Assembly: GCA_030159075.1 (NCBI GenBank)
Contig: BROG01000044.1
Location: 248,001-312,000, forward strand
Direction: 5' to 3'
DNA from: Atrina japonica
Lineage: Eukaryota > Mollusca > Bivalvia > Pterioida > Pinnidae
Length of the DNA: 64,000 nucleotides
Shown here in pieces: positions 1-46,670 of the stretch. Below the pieces are notes generated by a model. That model had not been told where the DNA came from. It worked only from the letters and a program-made list of their open reading frames with translations, and ran no database searches. The translations under genes were made by a program, and so were the position numbers. The number at the start of each line of letters is the position of its first letter. Within the stretch, counting starts at the first letter, position 1.

Positions 1-694
1 AAATATGCTCAAAAATTTGTGTACAACCTACACCTTCACAACACATGTCCATGGATGACAATGGATAAAAAATGTTTACCAGAGTTACTCAGGATTTCTG
101 TCCTTGGAATTATTTTGGTTATCTGGGAAAATTTAAGCTATCTGTCTGGGGATAAATATGTTTATCTTTCAGGGAACATCTAAGTTGTCATCTGTCTAGG
201 AAAATCAATCTGGTTTACTGTCTCGGAAAATCTATGTGGTTATAACCAATTTTCACTGAACATTCTTCCAAATCTAAAGTATTGTACACAAAGCATTGCT
301 GTTCTGTTTAAATGACACGTGTGTTTGTCAATGTTCCTCAAAATCAACAATACTTATATTAATTATAATAAAAATAATAATGATAATGAAAAAATAATAA
401 TATAAGAGATAATCGTAATAAATATTAATTCTAAATATTTTGCCAACAGTTGCAAGAGTTACGTGCAGTTTTTCAGATTTGCCCATTTTAATATCACTTC
501 AAGGTTGAACACGCTGTAATGTTAATTGGAATCACACTGCATGTAAACAGTAGTCTACAACCATGATGCAGAAATATTAAATGATATGAAGAGGATAAAG
601 GAGAAAACGTTCCTACAATTCACTGAGGGGTACAGAGTTTGCCATTTTCCGGAGGTTAAGTATAAATATGTGGTGTACACAAGTCATGACTTAC
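1..694. other. Left edge, no gene assigned
   Basis: AT-rich sequence after the donor of probable exon 14. I found no convincing further exon. A short candidate acceptor near 515 (ACATTACAG on the minus strand) would give only four codons and a stop. Confidence 0.3.
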
Positions 695-36572
<35,878 letters not shown>

Positions 36573-36960
36573 AATTACAAGTAATTCCTATGCCACTTTC
36601 AACTTTGAGACGGGCTATTTAGTTTCGAAGATTCACTTGACTTGCCCGTCTATGATCCAGATGTTAGTGCGTATAAATCAAGCGATCTGCAGGTTGCATA
36701 TACAAAAATATGATACTCTTAATTAAAAACAGAGATCTTTTAAATCCATGAACAAGAAAATTCTAAAATATAAAATGTTTATCCTCTAAAAAACAAAGTA
36801 AAAAAGTTAAACACCCCCCTTCGTAATTCCGTAGTCGACGGCCATGTTTGAACTAAACCAAAGTAGAGTGCAAAACGTCACGTGATCGCCTTCTGAGCCA
36901 ATGGATTATGTCGCAACAATCATCGTCATGACAATTTGAACTTCGACCAATGAAACGTTT
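36573..36960 (-). promoter_or_regulatory. CDC14 5' UTR and promoter region
   Basis: This stretch upstream of the CDC14 ATG has higher GC than its surroundings. It holds a perfect 8-bp palindromic E-box, TCACGTGA (36878-36885), overlapping an ACGTCA half site, and CCAAT boxes at 36898-36902 and 36947-36951. E-box plus CCAAT spacing is typical of TATA-less housekeeping promoters. No transcription start can be placed from sequence alone. Confidence 0.45.
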
Positions 36961-37590
36961 GTTTATTGTTATTCAATGGAAACACTGACATGTGCGAAGT
37001 CAAATGACATTTCATTAATTTATATCATCATTATCCCACTTTTGAAAAATTCAGCATGTTCCAGGTGCATATTAAACCATAAATTTGAATTTTTTTGGAA
37101 ATGCAGTAAATCATTATTCTTTATTTTTAGGTATGCATTCTGTTCAATTTATTTGAATTTCTAGTTGATGTTGTGTATGATAATTAGATAGCTCTAGATT
37201 TCATATTTAGAAAAACTAGCGACTCCTTATATATAATATTTATTTTCGTTTCATTATACTGTCTTCCTTCATATTATAGTTATTATTATTGAAATAATTA
37301 CTAGAATATATTCAACTGGGGTATATTTATAAGCTTAATATATTATATTGAATATGAATGATGTATTCAAGCATTCTATCAATCAATTCCAGTCTACACA
37401 AAATTCTATACAGAGAGAGAGAGAGAGATATTATTTCAATAGGGATGAGAAATACTTGCAACCAATAAAGAGTCTCACTCTTCATTCGTACATTTATAAC
37501 CAAATTTAACAATCATAAAAAAATCAGTCATGATACAGTGGTGTTACAAATTAAATTGGGTAAAAACTGGGGATGGTCTGACTATTATTG

Positions 37591-37752
37591 CATAGGCGTC
37601 GGAGCCGGGGGGGGGGGGCCCCACTTTTTTTGCAAAGATAGGCATAGGTGTTGAAAATTGGGGCTTAGCCCCCAAGACGTTTCTGGCGTGTGTGTGTTTT
37701 AAGTTGGTTTAGCTCCCCCCCCCCGACTTTCAATTTGCTTCCGACGTCTATG
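37591..37752. mobile_element. MITE with CATAGRCGTCGGA ends
   Basis: CATAGGCGTCGGAGCCGGGG at left and CATAGACGTCGGAAGC read inward at right, both adjoining G/C homopolymers. Confidence 0.7.
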
Positions 37753-38050
37753 TATTGTATATCGATCTATCTTACTAGCCTTAAATATCTCTGTTAGACT
37801 TAAAATCGGGGCAGAAAATTCGGTCTAGGCTAGACGTACCTGTGTATGTCGTATGCAACAAGAGAACCGTACAGTGCTTCACAATATAAAATAACAGAAA
37901 TAATTATGTACAGACTAACTGTATTGATGATGATATCAGGAAATCAGTGCCCAAATCTGTGCAGCGTTTCAGTATATTTTGTAGCTAGATATTACATGTC
38001 TGAATCGTCACAAGAATATAAAACTGTATTTTTAAAATTACTACACGTAA

Positions 38051-38092
38051 TCAGCGATATATAAAGCTAATATTAGCTTTATATATCGCTGA
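38051..38092. repeat. 42-bp perfect palindrome
   Basis: TCAGCGATATATAAAGCTAA, central TA, then its exact reverse complement. Related half copies lie at about 38280-38320 (CAGCGATTTATACAGCTAA) and 39093-39115 (CAGCTTTAAATATATCGCTG). Confidence 0.95.
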
Positions 38093-39280
38093 CGTAATAA
38101 AGATCGATATTTAGAGTATCAATACGGTTGGGTTCCCCTAAAGTTTAAACATGTTTATATCTGAAACATACAAAAGAATAATGTTAAAGTTTATATTACT
38201 TTAAACATAAATAATAATGTAAGGATATTAGGTATGTTCACCCCCCCCCCTCTACCCCTCCAAAACTTTTCTACTTTTACCAGCGATTTATACAGCTAAC
38301 TTTAGCTTTAGTTTTATATATCTTGTACTTGTATCTTGTACCTGTACTTGATGTACAATAACAAATAAGAGAAAATAAGACCAGGCCCATTGTGGTATGC
38401 ATACACAAATAATCAGTTTGAATTAATCCATTGCAACTGAATAATTAACTGCCAAACGGGCTTTCTCGTGCAATTTTCAGAAAATATTTAGGAATTTCAA
38501 GAAATTATATGCCTGTGTATATCCCTGTTTTGTTGTTGAATATCAATCTCAATTGTAAAAATGAAAGAATTGAAAAAAACACACTCAGCTAATGCCCCTG
38601 TACGTGTTATCCATAAATTGAATATTTCGTATTGCCACGAAAGACCGTCCGTAAGTTAATAATTAATAGTACTGCAAAGTACTGTACATGCAGGCCTACT
38701 TATTAACTATTTCTATGAACAATGGGAATGGACAGTAAATGTTAGCCAAGCTTTTATAGCTAGAATATACATATACAAATGTGTTCATGAATTTTGAAAC
38801 ATACAGATATAACCCGAGGCAAGTGACATTTGTGATACTTTGCAAATGAGCTTTTGTGGTGAAATTGAATTTTGATTTGAACAATGCATACGTTAAACTT
38901 AATTTACAATTGGTGTAATGATTTAAACGTAATTTATAATTGCTGTAATGATTTATTAACGAATACTGTATGGCACGTTAACACTTTATATATTACCGAA
39001 CAAAACCCAGTATAATTATTTCTGTTGATCTTCACCGCATTTCAGTATGTTATTAATATATAACTTATATCGGGTGCCAATTGTTAGTTTATGCAGCTTT
39101 AAATATATCGCTGGTTTGTGGATAATTCTACTGACTGGAAAGAGAATATGTATTCGGGGCCACCAGGAAATTGGCCCTAAAAATGTCTTTAAAACAAAAG
39201 TGAAGACAGTGATTATAAATCTTTAAAAATTTAAAGAAATTAGTGTTTATTAAAATCTATTTTGTTTATTGAATTTTAAA

Positions 39281-39400
39281 TGCTGTTTTACGCCACATGC
39301 ACTCAACAAATTTTCAGTCAAATGGTGGTGGCCAGTTTAAGTGGTGGAGGAGAGAACCTGGTTACAATATACCCGGGAAGAGGTCACCGGCTAGGTTCCA
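39281..39400 (-). mobile_element. SINE copy, tail part
   Basis: TGCTGTTTTACGCCACATGC, GGTGGTGGCCAGTTTAAGTG and GAACCTGGTTACAATATACC align with the copy at 42751. The segment between CACCGG and CTAGGTTCCA is deleted, and the tRNA-like head is missing. Confidence 0.75.
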
Positions 39401-39436
39401 TTTTGTGTACGTATTTTGTTTTAGTTTTAGTTTTTT

Positions 39437-39515
39437 GTTTGTTGTTGTTGTTGTTGTTGTTTGTTTTTTGTTTTTTTGTTTTTTTTTTTTTTTGGGGGGG
39501 GGGGTTGTTGTTGTT
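39437..39515. repeat. (TTG)n, poly-T and poly-G simple repeats
   Basis: TTGTTG repeats, then a T run and a G run. Low complexity. Confidence 0.9.
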
Positions 39516-39842
39516 TTAGTTTATGTAGATACTCACCGACAGCAGAGACATATATACCACATGTATTATATATGTCTCTGCCGACAGCTCTTCAAAGTTG
39601 TTCACAGCAATAAATTCTCAAGACTGTGTACATGATATGACAGATAACTAGAGGCTCCTAAAAGCTCGAATCGCTAATATCTGGTAAATTACGGGAAAAA
39701 AAACAACGACATGAAAATCTTATTATAGGGAAATATCTCATGTGAGATCGGGCATGTGACTATTTCAATCATTTATTTTTGTTTATGTGAATTTACAACA
39801 TATAATTGATGACATACATAAATGTACACAAGAGACGAAGAC

Positions 39843-39880
39843 AACACACACACACACACACGCACGCACACACACACACG
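39843..39880. repeat. (CA)n microsatellite
   Basis: CA repeats with CGCACG interruptions. Confidence 0.93.
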
Positions 39881-40479
39881 TATTACAAAGTTGGATACCG
39901 ACAAGAATATAATGATGATAAGTGCACTGTCATTTTATGAGAGCATATTATGTTGTCGTATTTTATAAAATTGTGTACAGTATGTAGATAAAGGCAGCAG
40001 TAATCACCCAGGAGCTATATTGTTGAAAAGCTCTGCCTCACTTCTATTACTTTTTGAATAAATATATATTTTTTCCATAATATAATAATGTTTAAGTTTT
40101 TATATGAATAGAACTAGCTCAAGTTTCGTTTTCTGAGTTTTCTTAGAAAAAATGAGTTGTTCTGCTAAAATCAAAGCAAAATTAACAGAGTTACTGTATT
40201 TTTCACAGAATGTTTTTACCAAATATTATGATTTCTTTATCCAAATTAAGAGATAATTGACAATATGTATCAGCCAGGCAAGCAACTCTCTCCAAAAGGA
40301 ATTTGTTATGTGACATGTGAAAAATAAATGAAGAAGACTTTCTTCCTCTGTATTGCAAAAAGTACATATATATTACAATCTGAAATATGCATTTTGAATA
40401 ACAATGTGTTATTCAATCATTTATAGCTGAAGTCCCAAGTGATCACTCCACCTCCATCCTTCACATTTTCGTAAAAAAC

Positions 40480-41660
40480 CACAGAAGGTATTTTGAGGAA
40501 ACTTGACAAATTACAGGAAGCAAGTGCACAAGGTCCTCTACATTGCTGTAAAACCACGGCCTAGAAACTCTATGCTCAAGGATTCTGGGCCCTCTACAAA
40601 ATTAGTATTTTTCAGCCATATCGCCTCAGGGGTGGATCCAGGGTGTGGCAAAATAGTTCCCAGAGGGTACCCCTCTTTGAAAATCTTCTAAAGAATAGCA
40701 GCATGAACTATTTGCATCTGAGTGATCTACATGGATGCATGTTTCAAATTTGTATTTTTGGTAGAAATTGAAATCGGATTAATTTTTTATGCATTTTTAG
40801 GTGTTCTCAGACTTTGTAATTTCCATTCATTTTTGTATGGTTTCTTTGATTATCTCCCCTTTTATTCACTATGATGCATTAATTTGAAGTGTTTTACCTG
40901 TAATTTATAGGAAAAGAAAGGTATTTGTGAATGAATTTAACTAAAATGTAATTTTCAGATTTTTTAAAATGAATTATTAGCCTGCATAAAGGATGTGAGT
41001 GGGACCCTTTTCACACTGTCAGCTTGGTTTTCAAAACCACTGAAGGGATTTTGATAAATCATTACAGGAAGCAAGTACTTAAATTGAGGGCTGGATTTAG
41101 GGTGGGGTAAAATGGGTCCCAGAGGGAATAACTCTTTGACAATCTTCTCCTCAAGAACCACTGCATTGACTGAAAAATGGACTGTATCTGAATGATCTAC
41201 ATAAATTTATAATTCAAGTTTGTTTTTTGTAGAAATTGAATAATGAATTTTTGACATGCTTTTGGGGACTTTTCAGACTTTTACATTTCCATTCATTTCT
41301 GGGTGATTTCTTTTATCATCTCCCCCTTTTTCACAATAATGCATCCATTTTATGTGTTTTACTTGTAATTAGGTGAAGAAATGCTTTCATGAATGAATTT
41401 TATGAAATCCACTGTAATTTTTAGAATTTTATCACAAATTTTCTAAGAATGAAAAAAAAAAAAGAAAAGAAAAAGAAGGGGGTGGGGGATGGAATGTCAT
41501 ATTTTTACATAGTCAGCATGTTCATGTACTTGGAAACCACTGAATGAATTTTGATAAAACTTTACAGGAAGAAGAAGTCACAGTCCTCTACCATGTTTGT
41601 GTTTTTGTATTTTGCTTTTTTTGGCCAGATCACCCTACAAATATGTTGCTCTTCCAGAAG
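40480..41660. repeat. Imperfect tandem copies of a 0.5-kb repeat
   Basis: TTACAGGAAGCAAGT, CCCAGAGGG, TGAT(C)TACAT, TTTCCATTCATTT and TTATCATCTCCCC occur in the same order near 40510-40870 and 41065-41335. A third start is near 41555 (TTACAGGAAGAAGAAGT). Units are diverged, consistent with an old family. Confidence 0.7.
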
Positions 41661-42192
41661 AGAAGGCTAGAATGGCCACTAATATCATATCTGTAGTACT
41701 TATATGCTCATGTCATGTGATTAAGTAATATAAAATTATTTTAGAATACAACCAAAATAAATTTTGAAGCTATTAAAAGGGAAATAACTCCTTTAATAAT
41801 GACTGTGATTTTATGTGACTATATTTTCTTCTTACACTTTCTCTTTATTCTTCCACATTTTAAAGATAATGGATAAAACATGAAAAACCATTTTAAACTA
41901 TAAAATAATTACTGCATAGGCCTTTATACCCTCAGAAAAAAGTATGAAAAAGATAATATTCAAAATTTACTTTAAACAAAATATTACTCCTATAAATAAT
42001 TGCCTGACATTTTCAGTCACCTGACTTTCTTAGACCTTTGTGTGCTTTTAACACTTACATTATAGTTTTCAGGAGGATTTCTCTTAATTACACTAATTGA
42101 TAAATAAATCAATATAGAGAATTTGTTCATGAGTTCTTTTTGCTCAGTGTCAAATGGCAGATCATGATAAAAACACACAAATGCTCATACTA

Positions 42193-42400
42193 CAGTGAAA
42201 TCTGTCTTTAGACCCACTCAATTAAATAATCCTTTAAATGAAATTTCTTTTAAGGGTCCACCTGTCTTGAGAGACCACTTGTCTCCTGAGACCCACTTAA
42301 ATAAATAATCCTTCAGATGAAATTTCATTTCGGGGTCCAATGAATTTGAGAGACCATATTTGAGTGGCAGATGGGTGGTCTCTCAAGACGGGTTTCACTG
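42193..42400. mobile_element. pogo/Tigger-like MITE, 208 bp
   Basis: TA-CAGTGAAATCTGTCTTTAG and, inverted, CAGTGAAACCCGTCTTGAGA-TA. AGAGACCAC motifs repeat inside. A partial second element (CAGTGAAGTGGAAACTGTCT...GGTTCCACT) follows at 42408-42501. Confidence 0.75.
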
Positions 42401-42750
42401 TAAATAACAGTGAAGTGGAAACTGTCTTGAAAGACTACTCTCAAGAAAGACCACTTATATAATACTTTAGCTAAAACCTCTTTTGAGAGGCCAGGTTCCA
42501 CTTTATTCAGCAATTACAAGAATTATGCATAATAATATGTCTCATTTGTCCTCACTTTGATATTCAAAGTAGCAAAGTATACTTGTTTCATGCAAAATCA
42601 GTCAAATTCTGTTTTCAGGCCTAATATTGGCAAGCTGGCACCAATATTAATTGAACAGTAAACCTGTAACAAAAACTACACACTAAGCTAAATGCTGATG
42701 CCTATGCTTTGGAAAATCATAACCTCTGTGACTTTTTTGTTTGTATAAAA

Positions 42751-42975
42751 GGTGTTTTATGCCATACTAAACAATTGTTCAGTTATATGGTGGTGGCCAG
42801 TTTTTAATAGTGAAGGAGAAAAACTGGTTACAGTGTACCCAGGAGGAGACAACCAGCCTTTCACAAGTAAATTGGCAAACTTTCTCACAATATCAGCCTA
42901 GGTTCCAGAAAGTTTTGCACCAGTGCTGTCAAGAGGTGAGACTTCATAGCCACGGAGCATCTCCACCCACCTTTG
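42751..42975 (-). mobile_element. tRNA-derived SINE, most complete copy
   Basis: On the plus strand it runs tail to head: GGTGTTTTATGCCATACTAA, TGGTGGTGGCCAG, ACTGGTTACAGTGTACCC, TTGGCAAACTTTCTCACAAT, then a tRNA-like head with a decayed B box. It is the reference for the fragments at 10119/13985, 39281 and 47083. Confidence 0.75.
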
Positions 42976-43283
42976 TGATGACTGGACAAAAATAGAATAT
43001 ACAAATACAAAATATTTAAAAAATATGTTTATTTATATCTTAAACTTTTATTACACTGTTTTTCACAATGTTTTGTGATAATGCAATTTAAGTTAGATAA
43101 ACATTTTACCTGTATATACATATGCATGATATGGACATGTATTTATGGTCTCCGTCATATAATACTCATCACTCAAATAAATAAAATACAAGTACATCGG
43201 GACTACCTCTGATGCTATATATATATTTATATCATGCCAAGATATGTGTATATTTGAATACATGCACACAAACATACACACAT

Positions 43284-43498
43284 GGGCGTAGCTGCCGTTA
43301 GGCACTGTAGGCATTTGCCTACACATTATTTTTTTCAAAATAAAAAAAATAATTGAAAAATATATTTTATAGAGGCAACACAATGAATCTGGATCTACAT
43401 CAAATGCAAATATTTTGCATCTAGAAATGCATGAAAGATGTTTTATGGACCCCCGCAATTAATGTCTACAGTTACTTTCAGATCTAGCTACGCCTCTG
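43284..43498. mobile_element. MITE with GGCGTAGCT ends, about 215 bp
   Basis: GGGCGTAGCTGCC at left; CAGAGGCGTAGCTAGATC read inward at right. ACACACAT flanks both sides and would be an 8-bp target duplication, but the local CA-rich sequence makes the exact borders uncertain. Confidence 0.6.
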
Positions 43499-44874
43499 AC
43501 ACACATTGAAAGTGCATGTCAAAACAAAAAATGTGAATATAATTAATGAACAGAAAATAAGTCCAAAAGTGGACAAAGTTAATATTATGTATATGAAATG
43601 TATATCAAAATGGAATAAATAACTGTATGCATGTGTAAATAACATAATAACAAACTGAAAAGTGCATAGAATAAACATGAGTGCAACTATTATACATAAA
43701 TCTTGGAAAATTGAGTTTTTTTCACGTAATATTCTTTTGAAAGTTGATTTTGAAATAAGAAACATAATATAACATGAAATCTGAGATTACATCAAGGTTC
43801 ATATTTGCCATTTGTCTGAAAACGATGATAAAGATGTTTGAGTTTCCATGTAAAATATAAGGTATCAATGCAGAATTTTACAATGAATAGGGATTTTCCA
43901 CTCTTTCAGGAATGGGGCCTGGGCTTTTAGAATTAGGAAATTTAGCCACATTTTATTGAAATTTGGAAATCTAAAAAGACGCAAAACTGTTTGAAAATAC
44001 AAGAATCTCTTCCAATTCATGGTTATTTGACTTCAGTTGGGAAATTGGGAAAAAAAATAAAATGCATTTTTTATTTTACATTGGTCTTATTTCATTCCAT
44101 ATGATGGGGTTATAAATTCCTGACTGAAGGTGTTCTAAATTTCTGATGACATGTTTGGTTATAAAGGGAGTGAAGTAAGATGTAGACTGCAGATGTCTGA
44201 CCTCTACCATGTAATTAATTCTGTATGGAAGTAAATTAAGACAATACATGTGTCCACTTGCATAAAGCTATAGTTCATCTTTTGCAAGCAAAGAAACATA
44301 AGATATCATCAATTATGGTAAGTAAAAAAAATTATCAAAAAATAAGTTTCACAAAATAAGCACTTTGTGTGTTACACAAACACAATTCGCAATCCTCATC
44401 TTCACATACCTTTTCAATACCAAAGTACAGACAAACAGTAATGGTAGGCTACCACGTAAAAGCCATTATACACATGCACACATACATGTAGCAGCAGACA
44501 CAAACAACAGGTTGTATATTGAGCAAAAAATAATTTATACATTTGACATCTAATATGGACGGATTAAGAAAATAAAATACTTTCAACATTTACAAAAAGA
44601 ACTAATAAAGGCATAAGAAATGTAAACAGATCTGAAATCATAACTATAAACATCATATAAATTAATTTTAAATTGGCATTGGAATTTGTTTTTAACACAT
44701 GAGCAGGAGCAATTAATGCATAACGAAAAAAAAAAATTGTCAATAACTTCTTGTTTATAGATGTTACTCACTTCATGCAGGCTCGTATACACTCACTCAC
44801 AGTGACATACATGCAAACTAACACACACACAATTGCTCAAACTCACTGTAATATATTACAGTACATGTATATAT

Positions 44875-45020
44875 GGGCCTGGCACCATAAAAAATAAGAA
44901 TTACTTAAATCTAAAATTGTACTCACTTCTGGAAAATCTTTAAATATGAATGACTTAGCAGACCAATTTGAGAATATTCTCAGACTTGAGTAAATTCTCA
45001 AGTTTTATGGTGCCAGGCTC
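44875..45020. mobile_element. MITE with GCCTGGCACCATAAAA ends
   Basis: GGGCCTGGCACCATAAAAAA at left and GAGCCTGGCACCATAAAACT inverted at right, continuing as AAGAATT.ACT. About 146 bp, hairpin-forming. Confidence 0.75.
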
Positions 45021-45194
45021 TGGTCTTATTTGATAATCTGATGAAATGTCCTCATTGAGACACAAATCATTTACATACAACGACTTTTGTTAGCATTTAC
45101 ATGGCAGTGGTACAAGCTTTCAATATTAAGTTCATCTCAAACTAACTAAAAAATATCCAGGTTACCAATATCTAATTTATTTAGAATTAGTATA

Positions 45195-45930
45195 TTACCA
45201 TCCCTATCTCTACTGCAGTATACAAACAGGTGTTGATACAATTTCTTTCTTACATCCCTATCTCTACTGCAGTATACGAACAGGTGTTGATATAACTTCT
45301 TTCTTACATCCCTATCTCTACTGCAGTATACTAACAGGTGTTGATATATAACTTCTTCCTTACATCCCTATCTCTACTGCAGTATACTAACAGGTGTTGA
45401 TATAACTTCTTTCTTACATCCCTATCTCTACTGCAGTATACGAACAGGTGTTGATATAACTTCTTTCTTACATCCCTATCTCTACTGCAGTATACTAACG
45501 ATCGGCCTATTTTACGAACAGGTGTTGATATAACTTCTTTCTTACATCCCTATCTCTACTGCAGTATACTAACAGGTGTTGATATAACTTCTTTCTTACA
45601 TCCCTATCTCTACTGCAGTATACAGACAGGTGTTGATATAACTTCTTTCTTACATCCCTATCTCTACTGCAGTATACAGACAGGTGTTGATATAATTTTT
45701 TTCTTACATCCCTATCTCTACTGCAGTATACTAACAGGTGTTGATATAACTTCTTACTTACATCCCTATCTCTACTGCAGTATACTAACAGGTGTTGATA
45801 TAACTTCTTACTTACATCCCTATCTCTACTGCAGTATACTAACAGGTGTTGATATAACTTCTTTCTTACATCCCTATCTCTACTGCAGTATACTAACAGG
45901 TGTTGATATAACTTCTTACTTACATCCCAA
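45195..45930. repeat. 54-bp minisatellite, about 13 copies
   Basis: Unit TTACATCCCTATCTCTACTG plus CAGTATACTAACAGGTGTTG and ATATAACTTCTTTC. Copies are near identical except for CTAAC/CAGAC/CGAAC variants and one 19-bp insertion at about 45499. It lies about 0.6 kb past the AAED1 stop, possibly in or near its 3' UTR. Confidence 0.95.
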
Positions 45931-46484
45931 TATATATTAATACACTGCAGATGGCCAAGAGTATTCCTACTACCGGTAGTCTATATACACTGTACAAATG
46001 TATTTGCATAATGGGGTCATACAAGTCTTGAAGAAAATAATACTTAAAAATCACCCATTATCCAGCTGAATCATCTATATGTTTAAATCACTGTCATTTA
46101 TGCAGTGTATTTATCAAATCATGTGTATGTTACAAAAAAGGTATGTGTATTGTGCAAATGCCCCGTCCCCTCCCTCCCCCAAAATGAAACATAAATCATA
46201 AACAAATATGTATTGCATGTATGTAAACATGATTTTTGTGAGCATTTAAAAAATGCACATCAGGAATGAAATAAAAGAAGAAAACTTTGTGTATATCCTC
46301 TACACTTTTTCATATAATACTCATGAATTATCACATGTTAGAGTATTCTTAAAGTCAGATCTGATTATCCATGTTTCACTAATTTCAGTAAGAAGATAAC
46401 CTTCATCCTGATATCAACTGGTAACAATACTGTAGTGTTTTAGTTAATGTACGACTAATACCAAAATCAAGCATCCCGTGTTCA

Positions 46485-46602
46485 TTACATGTCAAATACA
46501 CTGGGATCTTTTGGGAAACTGACCGGGTAAACACTGGCTGCTTTACACGTCAAACACTCTGGGATCCTTTGGAAAACTGACTGGGTGTACACCAGCCGCT
46601 TT
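46485..46602 (-). repeat. 58-bp tandem duplication of the AAED1 coding end
   Basis: On the minus strand the segment from TAAAGCGGCTGGTGT to TTTGACGTG is followed at once by TAAAGCAGCCAGTGT to TTTGACATG, about 85 percent identical. Copy one is coding. In copy two the same sequence is read in another frame after the stop. Confidence 0.85.
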
Positions 46603-46670
46603 AAGTAGCTCATTTATTGGTATTTGGCCAGTAGAGGTCTGATCAATGTGAATGAAATCTACATTGTCTC
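46543..46670 (-). CDS. PRXL2C: AAED1 exon 7 (stop codon)
   Basis: 128 bp, acceptor ATCATTACAG. It encodes DNVDFIHIDQTSTGQIPINE then LLKAAGVHPVSFPKDPRVFD and V-stop. The last 58 bp are tandemly duplicated just beyond the stop (see the repeat at 46485-46602), and the TAA sits at the duplication junction. Confidence 0.94.

Larger units (their letters stand above)
36961..46480. other. Intergenic region between CDC14 and AAED1
   Basis: No exon was found on either strand. It contains MITEs, three imperfect copies of a 0.5-kb repeat (40480-41660), SINE copies, simple repeats and a 54-bp minisatellite. These are listed separately. Confidence 0.7.
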
